The notes below the pieces were generated by a model, which saw only the letters and a program-made list of their open reading frames with translations, was not told where the DNA came from and searched no databases. The position numbers and the translations under genes are program-made. Source: SIG78 sp036677805 (GTDB taxonomy: Bacteria > Verrucomicrobiota > Lentisphaeria > Victivallales > Victivallaceae). Taken from it: DNA of 64,000 nt. How positions within the stretch are numbered: the stretch's first letter is position 1; each line of letters begins with the position of its first letter. Shown piece by piece: positions 1 through 8,101 of the stretch. The DNA is taken from the NCBI GenBank assembly GCA_036677805.1, contig JAVBVS010000019.1:62001-126000 (forward strand). The letters are read 5' to 3'.

Positions 1-2
1 TG

Positions 3-851
3 CCCGATCCCCCGCTGGCGCTCTACTGCCGCGGCCATCTGCCCGATTTCGGGCGCAACACGGTCGCGGTGGTGGGGTCGCGCCGGATGTCCGCCTACGG
101 CCGCCGGATGACCGAAAAAATTACCGGCGAGGCGGTCCTCGCCGGCTGGACGGTGGTTTCGGGGCTGGCCTTCGGCGTGGACGCGGTGGCCCACACCGTG
201 ACGCTGGACCAGCGCGGCACGACCGTGGCGGTGCTGGGCGGCGGATTGCTGCGCATCCATCCCCAGGAGCATGTCCCGCTGGCGGCGCGCATCATCGCCT
301 CCGGCGGCGCGGTGCTGAGTGAATACCCCATGGGATTTCCGGTCAGCCGCCAATCCTTTCCGCGCCGCAACCGGATTGTGGCCGGGCTGGCGCAGGCGAC
401 CGTGGTGATCGAAGCCGGACTCGATTCCGGCGCGCTGATTACCGCCAGACTGGCGCTGGAGCAGGGCAAATCGGTGTTCGCATTGCCCGGCCGGGCCGAC
501 GAACCCCAGGCCGCCGGCTGCAACCGGCTGATCCGCGACGCCGCGGCCAAACTGATCGAATCGTTTCAGGACGTGCTTGACGATTTCGCCTTCCTGCCCG
601 GCTTCCGGTCCGAGCCCGCAAATTCAGCCGATGCCATGACGCCGGAATTTCCGGCCGCCGAACGCCCGTGCTTTTTCAACGATCTGGAACGACGGATTTA
701 TGAAACGCTGGAGCAAAGCGGGCCCGGATCGCTGGAAGCGCTGGCCGCGGCCACCGGCGCGGAAACCGGCCTCCTGACCGGCACGCTGCTGGCGCTGGAA
801 ATCCGCAATCTCGTGGCCAAGTCCCCCGACGGCGCCTACGCCCTCCGCTGA
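3..851 (+). CDS. dprA: DNA processing protein DprA (5' end outside window)
   Basis: Partial gene. The reading frame is open from base 3, and the first visible residues (PDPPLALYCRG...) match the stretch just before the DprA Rossmann core, so the true start lies upstream of the window. Visible family landmarks are VVGSRRMSAYG, SGLAFGVDA, FPRRNRIVAGLA and EAGLDSGALITARLALEQG, the single-strand DNA and RecA-loading core. The last 60 or so residues look like the winged-helix tail found in many DprA proteins. DprA protects incoming single-stranded DNA and loads RecA in natural transformation. It ends 39 bases before the convergent hydrolase gene. The identification is firm. Confidence 0.93.
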   Translation, partial: PDPPLALYCRGHLPDFGRNTVAVVGSRRMSAYGRRMTEKITGEAVLAGWTVVSGLAFGVDAVAHTVTLDQRGTTVAVLGGGLLRIHPQEHVPLAARIIASGGAVLSEYPMGFPVSRQSFPRRNRIVAGLAQATVVIEAGLDSGALITARLALEQGKSVFALPGRADEPQAAGCNRLIRDAAAKLIESFQDVLDDFAFLPGFRSEPANSADAMTPEFPAAERPCFFNDLERRIYETLEQSGPGSLEALAAATGAETGLLTGTLLALEIRNLVAKSPDGAYALR

Positions 852-890
852 CCCCTTCCGGATCGCAAGACTCCCGTCAGAAGCCGACGC

Positions 891-1442
891 TTACCGCACC
901 AGTCTGGAGATGGTCTTGAAGGCGGGATGGCCGGCGCGGCGCAGCAGCATGAAGAGCAGCGCCTCCACGCTGTAAACGCCGCAGCCGAGGCCGCGCAGAT
1001 TGGCCAACGCATGTTCCGCTTCCGGCGCGCGGCGCGAGCTTACCCCGTCGAACGGCAGCAACACCTGAAAGCCACGGGCCAGCGCGTCGAGCGCAGTCTG
1101 CTGCACACAGACATGGGCTTCGATCCCGGCCAGAATCAGCACCGGACGCGCCGCCAGATCAAGCGCCGCTTCGAAGCCCTCCGCGCCAAAACAGGAAAAT
1201 TCGGTTTTAGACAGCACCGGCGTGTACTCCGGCAGCCGGTCGGCCAGCTCCGGCGCCGTCGCTCCCAGCCCGGCGGGATATTGTTCGGTCACGACCATGG
1301 GCACGTCAAGCGCATTCAGCCCGTCGACCAGCAATCCCATCCGCGCCAGCACGGCGTCGGAGTTGTGCATGGCCGGAAGCAGTTTCTGCTGCATGTCGAT
1401 CATTACAAATGTGGCATTGTCCGGAGTCGGAAAACGGAACAT
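891..1442 (-). CDS. isochorismatase-family cysteine hydrolase
   Basis: 183 residues, the usual length for a single-domain isochorismatase/nicotinamidase-fold hydrolase. The catalytic triad can be placed as Asp16 (in VMIDMQ), Lys79 (in SKTEFS) and Cys112 (in AHVCVQQT); the cis-peptide region GIEAHVCV is typical. The short form resembles the YcaC/ISOC group rather than nicotinamidase, since no clear metal-binding Asp/His set is seen. Substrate is unknown. A GAGAGG-like ribosome site lies about 8 bases upstream of the start. It is followed on the same strand by nothing, and miaA lies upstream in the same direction. Confidence 0.85.
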   Translation of the reverse strand: MFRFPTPDNATFVMIDMQQKLLPAMHNSDAVLARMGLLVDGLNALDVPMVVTEQYPAGLGATAPELADRLPEYTPVLSKTEFSCFGAEGFEAALDLAARPVLILAGIEAHVCVQQTALDALARGFQVLLPFDGVSSRRAPEAEHALANLRGLGCGVYSVEALLFMLLRRAGHPAFKTISRLVR

Positions 1443-1500
1443 CGCGGCACCTCTCTGTTTTTATAATCAGTCAGGAATGAAATCGATTTGCTCTGCGCTT

Positions 1501-2496
1501 TCAGCCGCCGCTCTCCGGCCGGGACGATTGCGGACCATAATAGACCTCGCTCATCCGCAAGCCACACGGCGGCAATGCTTCCCCCTTCAGGAACGCCGCG
1601 GTCAATCGCCGCGCCGCTTCGCGGTCGCCGCCGGGCAGCCAGTGAATCTCAAGCCCCTCGCGTTCCATCTTGCGGAACCAGATGTCCTGCCGCTTGGCGA
1701 ATTGCCGGATGCGGTCGAGCAGCGCACTGCGCATGGCCGGATAATCGACTTTCGCCTGAAGGTATTCCGCGACATGGCGGTATTCAAGGCCGAACCGCTC
1801 CAGCCGCGCCCAGGAAACGCCGCCGCGGTGCAGCGCCGCCACCTCGTCGATCAGCCCCGCCGCCAGCCGGGCGTCGAGCCGTTCCTCAATCCGTCGCCGC
1901 ACCTCGGCGCGCGGATAGTAAACGCCAAGCACCAGCAGCGATGCCGCACCCGGAGCAGAGGCCTGGGTCTCCGCCGGCAGCGCTCCGGTTTCCCGGGCGA
2001 TTTCGATGGCGCGGCGGACACGCAGGCGGTTGTCGCGGTCCCTGAACCCCGCCAGCCCGGCCGGATTGAGCCGGTCGAGCCGGTCATTGAGCTCTGCCAG
2101 CGTAAGGGTATCAAGTTCGGCCCGGAGCGCGGGATCGGGCGCACTGCCCGGCAGCGCGTAGCCGCGGAGCAGCGCATCGAGGTAAAGCGTACTGCCCCCC
2201 GCCAGAATCGGCAGCCGGCCGCGCCGGGCGACGTCCTGCCATGCGGCCCCGGCCAAGGTCGTGAAGCGGTGAAGATCGAACTCCTCGCCGGGATCGGCCA
2301 CGTCGATCAGATGGTGCGACACTTCGCCGTATTCGGCCAGGTCCTTGCCCGTGCCGAGGTCCATGCCGCGAAAAACCTGCCGCGAATCGACGCTGACGAT
2401 TTCCCCGGAAAATTCCCGCGCCAACCACACCGCAAGGGCGGTTTTGCCGGTGGCGGTCGGCCCGGTCACCACCAAGGTTTTCGGAAAATCGCGCAT
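1501..2496 (-). CDS. miaA: tRNA dimethylallyltransferase MiaA
   Basis: 331 residues, full length. The P-loop GPTATGKTAL lies near residue 12 and is followed by the MiaA signatures VSVDSRQVFRGMDLGTGK and AGGSTLYLDALLRG. MiaA transfers a dimethylallyl group to N6 of A37 in tRNAs that read codons starting with U. An AAAGGA ribosome site lies just upstream of the ATG. The gene is divergent from lpxC, whose promoter starts only 9 bases beyond the miaA start codon. Confidence 0.96.
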   Translation of the reverse strand: MRDFPKTLVVTGPTATGKTALAVWLAREFSGEIVSVDSRQVFRGMDLGTGKDLAEYGEVSHHLIDVADPGEEFDLHRFTTLAGAAWQDVARRGRLPILAGGSTLYLDALLRGYALPGSAPDPALRAELDTLTLAELNDRLDRLNPAGLAGFRDRDNRLRVRRAIEIARETGALPAETQASAPGAASLLVLGVYYPRAEVRRRIEERLDARLAAGLIDEVAALHRGGVSWARLERFGLEYRHVAEYLQAKVDYPAMRSALLDRIRQFAKRQDIWFRKMEREGLEIHWLPGGDREAARRLTAAFLKGEALPPCGLRMSEVYYGPQSSRPESGG

Positions 2497-2504
2497 TCGA
2501 TTCC

Positions 2505-2532
2505 TTTACATTTACAATTCATGAACTATATT
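2505..2532 (+). promoter_or_regulatory. sigma-70 promoter for lpxC
   Basis: TTTACA, 16-base spacer, TATATT. The predicted start is about 40 bases before the lpxC ATG. Confidence 0.6.
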
Positions 2533-2581
2533 ACTATTTCGTGGATTATCAAGATTTTTTGGAAAAGATTCAGGCTTTTTT

Positions 2582-3427
2582 ATGGATCAACAGCAAACTT
2601 TGCGGCAGAACGCGGTTTATTCGGGCATCGCGCTTCACACCGGAGCCCGGTCGACGCTGCACTTTCTGCCCGCCGCCCCGGACAGCGGCATCGTTTTCCG
2701 CCGGGTCGATTTGCCCGGACGGCCCGAGGTCCGCGCCGCCGCCGACAAAGTCGTCGACATCCGGCGCGGCACCACCATCGGCGAGGGCGCCTGCGTGGTG
2801 CATACGGTCGAGCACATCATGGCCACGCTGCATGCGTTCCGCATCGACAACGCGGTAGTCGAAATGGACGGGCCCGAGCCGCCCATCGCCGACGGCAGCG
2901 CATTGCCCTTCTGGCAGGCGGTCGCCGGCGCGGGCGCGACGGCGCAGGACGCCGAAGCGCGCTATTTCGAACCGGATGCGCCGTTTTTCGTGGACGCCGG
3001 GGCGACCCAGCTGGTGCTGCTGCCCGCCGCCGACGGCAAATTTACCGTCACCTGCACGACCTCGTTCAAGGGCTGTCCGGTGGACCCGCAGTTTCTGGCC
3101 ATTGACATCACGCCCGAGAACTTCGCCCGGGAACTGGCGGGCGCACGGACCTTCGTCGATTTCCGCGATCTCGGACAGCTCCTGTCCATGGGCCTCGCCA
3201 AGGGCGGCAGCCTCGACAACGCAGTGATCATCCACAATGGCGCGATGGTCTGCAAAGAGGGGTTGCGCTATCCCAACGAAATCGTGCGGCACAAAATTCT
3301 GGATATCGTCGGCGACCTCTTTCTCTGCGGCCGCCGGGTGCGCGGCCATGTGATCGCGATCAAGCCGGGCCATCACCGCAACGTCGAACTCGCCGGCATG
3401 ATGCTGGCTCGAATTCGGCGCGGCTGA
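2582..3427 (+). CDS. lpxC: UDP-3-O-acyl-N-acetylglucosamine deacetylase LpxC
   Basis: 281 residues. LpxC is the zinc-dependent committed step of lipid A synthesis. Zinc ligands are visible in VVHTVEHIMATLHAF and in VRHKILDIVGDLF (His and Asp), and the catalytic His is in KPGHHRN; the SGIALHTG opening is also typical. In Bacteroidota LpxC is fused to FabZ; here the two are separate genes, with a stop codon and 80 bases between them. A short GC hairpin (3426-3447) follows the stop but lacks an adjacent T-run. The window therefore belongs to a bacterium with an LPS-type outer membrane. Confidence 0.96.
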   Translation: MDQQQTLRQNAVYSGIALHTGARSTLHFLPAAPDSGIVFRRVDLPGRPEVRAAADKVVDIRRGTTIGEGACVVHTVEHIMATLHAFRIDNAVVEMDGPEPPIADGSALPFWQAVAGAGATAQDAEARYFEPDAPFFVDAGATQLVLLPAADGKFTVTCTTSFKGCPVDPQFLAIDITPENFARELAGARTFVDFRDLGQLLSMGLAKGGSLDNAVIIHNGAMVCKEGLRYPNEIVRHKILDIVGDLFLCGRRVRGHVIAIKPGHHRNVELAGMMLARIRRG

Positions 3428-3507
3428 CGGCCGCGGACCGGGCCGTCGGCCGGGAAAAATTCTGAACTTTTTTTTAAAAAATTTTACAGCAGGAAAGAAA
3501 TTTGATC

Positions 3508-4437
3508 ATGTTTGAAATCGGTAAAGTTCTGGATTTGAGCGCGATTAAGTCCATTCTCCCGCAACGCTGCCCGCTGCTGATGCTCGATCGGGTTGAGGTG
3601 ATTGCTCAGGACAAATTCGTTGCCGTCAAGAATCTCTGCATGAACGAGCCCTTTTTTCAAGGACACTTTCCCGGACAGCCGATCATGCCCGGCGTGCTTC
3701 AGGTCGAAGCGATGAAGCAGCTCGGCGAACTGGCGGTGCGTTCCGAACTCGACCCCACCGGCGACAACGACGTTTACCTGTGGAAGCTGGAAAAGGCCAA
3801 GTTCCGCAATCCCCAGATTCCCGGCGACCGGGCCAAAATCGAGATCACGGTGGAGTCGATGAATGCCTCCGAAGCCGTGATTTCCGGCACGGTGATCAAC
3901 AGCATCGGCGTCACCTGCGAAGCGCGTTTCGTGCTCGGAGTACGCCCCAAAAGCGCGCCGACCGCGATGCCGAAGCTGTTCAATGAATTCGACCGCGCGG
4001 CAGGTTACGACAAGGAAATCAGCGCGGTGCTCAATGTCATCCCGCACCGCTTCCCGTTCATCCTGATCGACGGCCTCGTGAAGATGGGCGAAGACCGGGC
4101 GGTCGCGGTCAAAAACCTCACCGGCGGCGAGGCGATGTTCACCCATTGCCAGGAGGATTACGCGGTGATTCCCGAGTCGATCCTGTGCGAAATCATGGCT
4201 CAGGCCGGTTGCGCCTGTGTGCTGGCGCGGCCCGAAAACGCGGGCAAGATCGGCTTGTTCGCGGCGCTCAACGGGACCGAATCGCTGGCGCCGGTCTATC
4301 CCGGCGACCAATTGATCATTGAGCTTGAACTGCCCCCGGCGAAAAAAGTTTTCGGCAAGGGCAACGGCACGATCAGCGTCGACGGGCGGGTGGTGTTCAC
4401 CTGTTCGCTGATGTTCGCGATCGCGAATCCGACTTAG
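3508..4437 (+). CDS. FabZ-like 3-hydroxyacyl-ACP dehydratase with two hotdog domains
   Basis: 309 residues from the ATG, about twice the length of ordinary FabZ. Domain 1 (about 1-150) has the canonical site GHFPGQPIMPGVLQVEAM with His53 and Glu67. Domain 2 (about 168-309) repeats the LPHR-type opening as VIPHRFPFILIDG, but its GHFPG loop is replaced by THCQEDYAVIPESILCEIM, where His213 and Glu228 could still serve. FabZ dehydrates 3-hydroxyacyl-ACP in fatty acid synthesis, and the position next to lpxC is common. A TTG six bases upstream is also possible, but AGGAAAG at 3491 fits the ATG at 3508. Whether domain 2 is active or only structural cannot be told from sequence. Confidence 0.85.
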   Translation: MFEIGKVLDLSAIKSILPQRCPLLMLDRVEVIAQDKFVAVKNLCMNEPFFQGHFPGQPIMPGVLQVEAMKQLGELAVRSELDPTGDNDVYLWKLEKAKFRNPQIPGDRAKIEITVESMNASEAVISGTVINSIGVTCEARFVLGVRPKSAPTAMPKLFNEFDRAAGYDKEISAVLNVIPHRFPFILIDGLVKMGEDRAVAVKNLTGGEAMFTHCQEDYAVIPESILCEIMAQAGCACVLARPENAGKIGLFAALNGTESLAPVYPGDQLIIELELPPAKKVFGKGNGTISVDGRVVFTCSLMFAIANPT

Positions 4438-4473
4438 GCCGCTTTCGGGCGGCGGGGAATTCAGAATTCTGGA

Positions 4474-6027
4474 ATGGATAATATGGTTTCGGAAAAACGT
4501 TGGAAATCCGCCGGCAATCCGGTGGAAATACTCGATACCACACTGCGCGACGGTGAGCAGACGCCGGGCGTCGCATTCACCCCGCAGGACAAGCTTCAGA
4601 TCGCCAAGGCGCTGATTCTGAAGGTCAAGGTCGACCGCATCGAAATCGGCTCGGCCCGGGTCTCCGAGGGTGAGCGCGCCGGGGTGGCGGGCATTCTGGC
4701 CTGGGCGGAGCGCCACAACGTGCTTGAGCGCATGGAAATCCTCGGCTTCGTCGACGGCGGCAAATCGGCCGACTGGATCCGCGCCGCCGGCGGGCGCGTG
4801 CTCAATCTGCTGGCCAAGGGCTCCGAAAAGCATTGCCGGGTTCAGCTGCGCAGCACCCCGGAAGAGCATTACGCCAAGGTGGCCGAAGAGGTACGCTACG
4901 CCGCCGGGCTCGGCCTCGCGGTCAACGTCTATCTCGAAGACTGGTCCAACGGCATGCGCGACAACTTCGCCTATGTCTACAATTTTCTGCGCGTGCTCGA
5001 GACGCTGCCGGTGGCCCGCGTGATGCTGCCGGATACCCTCGGCGTGCTCTCGCCGGATGAAGTGGCGCTCTACCTGAAGTGGGTCTTTGCGGCCTTTCCG
5101 GAGGCGCGGATCGACTTCCACGGCCACAACGATTATGGCATGGTGACCGCCAATTCGCTGGCCGCGGTCAGGGCCGGAGTCAGCGGCATTCACACCACGG
5201 TCAACGGCCTCGGCGAGCGCACCGGCAATCAGCCGCTGGCCGCGCTGGTGGCGACGCTTCACGACATGACCCGGCGCAAAACCCACATCGCGGAAAAACA
5301 GCTCTGGTACGCCAGCTGCCTGGTGCAGACGCTGTCGGGCAAGCGCTGCGCCTGGAACACGCCGGTGATCGGCGCGGATGTCTTCACCCAGACCTGCGGC
5401 GTCCACGCCGACGGCGACAAAAAGGGCGATCTCTACGCCAACAAGCTGCTGCCGGAACGGTTCAACCGCAACCGCGCCTATGCGCTGGGCAAGCTCAGCG
5501 GCAAGGCTTCGCTCGACAAGAATCTCGAAGGACTCGACATCGAACTGGACGCCGAACAACGCAAGCTGGTGCTGAATGAAATCGTCCGGCTCGGCGACAA
5601 GAAGAAACAGGTGACTCCGGCCGATCTGCCCTTTATCATCGGCAGCGTACTCAACCGGCCGATCTCCGCCAAACTCAAAATCACCGATTACCAGATCGAA
5701 ACCCGTTTCGGCGAAACGCCGAAGGCCGAACTGGAAATCGAATTCGAGGGCCAACGCGTCCGGGCCGCATCCGGCGGCGACGGCGGCTACGACGCCTTCG
5801 TGAAGGCGCTGCGCAAGGCGCTGAAAGAAACCGGCCGAAGCTTCCCGCGCCTCCGCGATTACGAAGTGCGGATTCCGCCGGGCGGCAAAACCGACGCGCT
5901 GGTGGAAACCCGGATTACCTGGGAAACCGAAGGCGACCGGCCGCTGGTGACCGTGGGCGTCGACAGCGACCAGCTCGCCGCGGCGATCCAGGCGACGGAA
6001 AAAATGCTGAATCTGATTCTGGCGTAA
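4474..6027 (+). CDS. 2-isopropylmalate synthase / citramalate synthase family protein
   Basis: 517 residues. N-terminal HMGL-type TIM barrel with DTTLRDGEQTPG (Arg25 and Asp26 in the metal site), FHGHNDYG and GLGERTGNQ, then a LeuA-type allosteric dimer domain over the last 120 or so residues. The family condenses acetyl-CoA with a 2-oxoacid. The form resembles the short Bacteroidota-type LeuA paralogues, so citramalate synthase (isoleucine route) is as likely as leucine synthesis. Two ATGs, at 4474 and 4483, are possible; GGAATGG at 4471 fits the second slightly better. A strong terminator follows. Confidence 0.85.
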   Translation: MDNMVSEKRWKSAGNPVEILDTTLRDGEQTPGVAFTPQDKLQIAKALILKVKVDRIEIGSARVSEGERAGVAGILAWAERHNVLERMEILGFVDGGKSADWIRAAGGRVLNLLAKGSEKHCRVQLRSTPEEHYAKVAEEVRYAAGLGLAVNVYLEDWSNGMRDNFAYVYNFLRVLETLPVARVMLPDTLGVLSPDEVALYLKWVFAAFPEARIDFHGHNDYGMVTANSLAAVRAGVSGIHTTVNGLGERTGNQPLAALVATLHDMTRRKTHIAEKQLWYASCLVQTLSGKRCAWNTPVIGADVFTQTCGVHADGDKKGDLYANKLLPERFNRNRAYALGKLSGKASLDKNLEGLDIELDAEQRKLVLNEIVRLGDKKKQVTPADLPFIIGSVLNRPISAKLKITDYQIETRFGETPKAELEIEFEGQRVRAASGGDGGYDAFVKALRKALKETGRSFPRLRDYEVRIPPGGKTDALVETRITWETEGDRPLVTVGVDSDQLAAAIQATEKMLNLILA

Positions 6028-6040
6028 ATCGTCACCCCGC

Positions 6041-6077
6041 CGATCGGCCGGACTTAAATGCCCGGCCGATCGTTTTT
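6041..6077 (+). terminator. Rho-independent terminator after the LeuA-family gene
   Basis: Perfect 11-base-pair stem CGATCGGCCGG / CCGGCCGATCG with a 10-base loop, followed by TTTTT. The arm overlaps the 3' end of the convergent tilS gene. Confidence 0.85.
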
Positions 6078-7397
6078 ACACTCGATGCAAACCACCGTCG
6101 CGCTTGCCGGCGCCACCGGAAAGGCCGCGCCCCGCCGCACCCCGGTTACCGCCAGCGCCTCCCCGTCCGCACTCCGCAATACCACCGGCGGCCGGAACAT
6201 TTTGGCGTTGGCGATCAGATGCTTGAGCCGGCGCGGCCGGCTTTCGCCGAGCACCGTCATGCGTTCGCCCCGGCGACGAAAGCCGAGCGTCAAAGGCGAC
6301 GGCAGCCGGTCGCCGTCAAACCAGAAGCACGTGTCGGAAGCGCCGCCGGACGGCATCCGCGTCAGAAGCCGCGCGGTGAATTGCCAGCCGCCATATTCCA
6401 ATGTCGGCTGACTGCGCCAATCCCAACTGGCGTCGGGAAGCGACGCCGCATCCTCCGGCCCCAGCAGCTCCAGCAAGCCCCGGCGCAGCCGGAAACGAAT
6501 GCCATGCCCGAGTTCAAACTCGCAATTTTGAGGGTGGTCCCGCAACAGCTCGGCACGAAAGCGCGTCGGCGCGGCGTGACCGAACACGATGCTTTGCCCG
6601 GTCTGGCGTTCGAGGTAGCCGCGCAGAATGCGCGGCAATAACGCCGGGTGGCATTGCCGCCAGAATCGGACGGGAGTCACCGCCGAAGAGGGCAGTCCGG
6701 CCAGCCGCCGCCGGGCGCATTGCTCGATGAAATCGGCGTCCAGCGCCAACGCCTGCCGGGCCCGGGCCAATCCGGCGCACACCCTTGGCCGGGCTGCGAA
6801 CCATTGCGGCAACAGTTGGTTGCGCAGGTAATTGCGGTCGAAATCGTCGCTGGTGTTGCTGGCATCGGTGCGCCAGTCGGCGACACCCTGTTGCGCCAGA
6901 AAATCGATCAGTTCGGCCTTGCGCCAATCCAGCAACGGCCGCAGCAGCGTCACTCCGCCCAGCCGTCGCAGCGGCCGCAGCCCGGTCAGACCGCCGACAT
7001 TGCCGCCGCGCCCGAGCCGGAGCAGCAATGTTTCATCGGCGTCTCCGGCATGATGCCCCAGCACGACCCATGCCGGAGCGCGGCTTTGCCAATAGTCGAG
7101 GCGCGCCGCCCGGGCCCGCGCTTCAAGATTCGGCCCGCACTCCAGTCGCAGATCGACCTGCCGGAATGCGATGCCGCGGGCGCGGCAGAAGGCCTCGCAC
7201 CAGGCCGCATCGCGCCGGGAGGCTTCCCCGCGCAGGCCATGCTCGAAATGGACCGCCTCCAGCAGCTCGCCCCGCCAGCCCCAGCGGTGCAAAAGCAGCA
7301 GCAGCGCCGTGCTGTCGCTGCCGCCGGAGAAGCCCGCCAGCAGCCTGCGGCCGCGGAACGGCTGCAAAAAATCCGGAATTTTGTCGGGATTGTTCAT
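6054..7397 (-). CDS. tilS: tRNA(Ile)-lysidine synthase TilS
   Basis: 447 residues. N-type ATP pyrophosphatase P-loop SGGSDS at residues 24-29, then VHFEHGLRGEASRRDAAWCE and VLGHHAGDADETLLLRLGRG, all TilS landmarks; a long C-terminal half fits the substrate-binding domains. TilS turns the CAU anticodon of a tRNA-Ile into one reading AUA and is essential in most bacteria. The ribosome site upstream of the ATG is weak. Its 3' end is overlapped by the terminator of the opposing gene. Confidence 0.93.
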   Translation of the reverse strand: MNNPDKIPDFLQPFRGRRLLAGFSGGSDSTALLLLLHRWGWRGELLEAVHFEHGLRGEASRRDAAWCEAFCRARGIAFRQVDLRLECGPNLEARARAARLDYWQSRAPAWVVLGHHAGDADETLLLRLGRGGNVGGLTGLRPLRRLGGVTLLRPLLDWRKAELIDFLAQQGVADWRTDASNTSDDFDRNYLRNQLLPQWFAARPRVCAGLARARQALALDADFIEQCARRRLAGLPSSAVTPVRFWRQCHPALLPRILRGYLERQTGQSIVFGHAAPTRFRAELLRDHPQNCEFELGHGIRFRLRRGLLELLGPEDAASLPDASWDWRSQPTLEYGGWQFTARLLTRMPSGGASDTCFWFDGDRLPSPLTLGFRRRGERMTVLGESRPRRLKHLIANAKMFRPPVVLRSADGEALAVTGVRRGAAFPVAPASATVVCIECKNDRPGI

Positions 7398-7403
7398 CGG
7401 GAT

Positions 7404-7432
7404 TTGCGAAAACCTGCAATCGGTTCTATGTT
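7404..7432 (+). promoter_or_regulatory. sigma-70 promoter for rdgB
   Basis: TTGCGA, 17-base spacer, TATGTT, about 70 bases upstream of the rdgB ATG and overlapping no gene except for the first bases next to tilS. Confidence 0.45.
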
Positions 7433-7501
7433 ATGTGGCGTATGAATTGAACTGCTCGACCGGAAACGGCGGGAACTGACACACTACGGGAGATAATATA
7501 A

Positions 7502-8101
7502 ATGACTCTGATCGTCGCCGCAACCGTCAATGCGCACAAATTGTCCGAATATCGGGAAATGCTGGCCGGCCAGAAGGTCGACATCTGTTCGCTGGCCGAT
7601 TATCCGGACTTCACGCCTTCGGCCGAGGACGGCACCACCTTCCGGGAAAATGCCGCCAAGAAGGCATTGGAGGCGTGCGTCTACTGCGATTTGCCCGCAT
7701 TCGCCGACGATTCGGGGCTGGAGGTCACCGCGCTCGGCGGCGCGCCCGGGATTTATTCGTCGCGCTACGGCAAGGATGACGCCGACCGCATCGGCCGGGT
7801 GCTGCGCGAACTCGACGGCAAGAGCGACCGGAGCGCCCGTTTCGTCTGCGTGATCGCCATCGCCATCAACGGCGAGGTGATCGAAACCTTTGAAGGCGTG
7901 ATGCCCGGCACCATCATTGATGCGCCGCGCGGCGCCAACGGCTTCGGCTACGATCCGATTTTCGTGCCCGACGGCGAAAGCCGCACCTTCGCCGAAATGA
8001 GTTCCGAAGAAAAAAATAAAATCAGTCACCGCGCCCGGGCGCTGGCCAAGGCGCTGGAATTCATCCAGGACGAAATGAGCATTCTCGATGATGAGTTTTG
8101 A
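7502..8101 (+). CDS. rdgB: XTP/dITP pyrophosphatase (RdgB/HAM1 family)
   Basis: 199 residues, standard length. Family landmarks are ATVNAHKLSEYREML (usually T/S-x-N-x-x-K), EDGTTFRENAAKKAL, ADDSGLEV and GFGYDPIFV. It hydrolyses inosine, xanthosine and related triphosphates to keep them out of DNA. GGGAGA lies 7 bases before the ATG. The 3' end overlaps the next gene by 14 bases, which suggests translational coupling. Confidence 0.94.
   Translation: MTLIVAATVNAHKLSEYREMLAGQKVDICSLADYPDFTPSAEDGTTFRENAAKKALEACVYCDLPAFADDSGLEVTALGGAPGIYSSRYGKDDADRIGRVLRELDGKSDRSARFVCVIAIAINGEVIETFEGVMPGTIIDAPRGANGFGYDPIFVPDGESRTFAEMSSEEKNKISHRARALAKALEFIQDEMSILDDEF

Noticed and set aside
1222..3105. A 627-codon plus-strand open stretch over miaA and lpxC
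   Set aside because: It runs antisense to miaA and in a wrong frame through lpxC, contains no domain signature and has no promoter or ribosome site at its start.
2582..4437. Bifunctional LpxC-FabZ fusion
   Set aside because: lpxC ends with a clear TGA at 3425-3427 and fabZ has its own ribosome site; the genes are separate.
3484..5754. A 756-codon open stretch on the minus strand across fabZ and the LeuA-type gene
   Set aside because: It is antisense to two clearly recognised genes; its composition (runs of His, Arg, Gln, Asp) is the usual shadow of GC-rich codons. The same holds for the long minus-strand stretches at 16412-19192 and 23024-25714.
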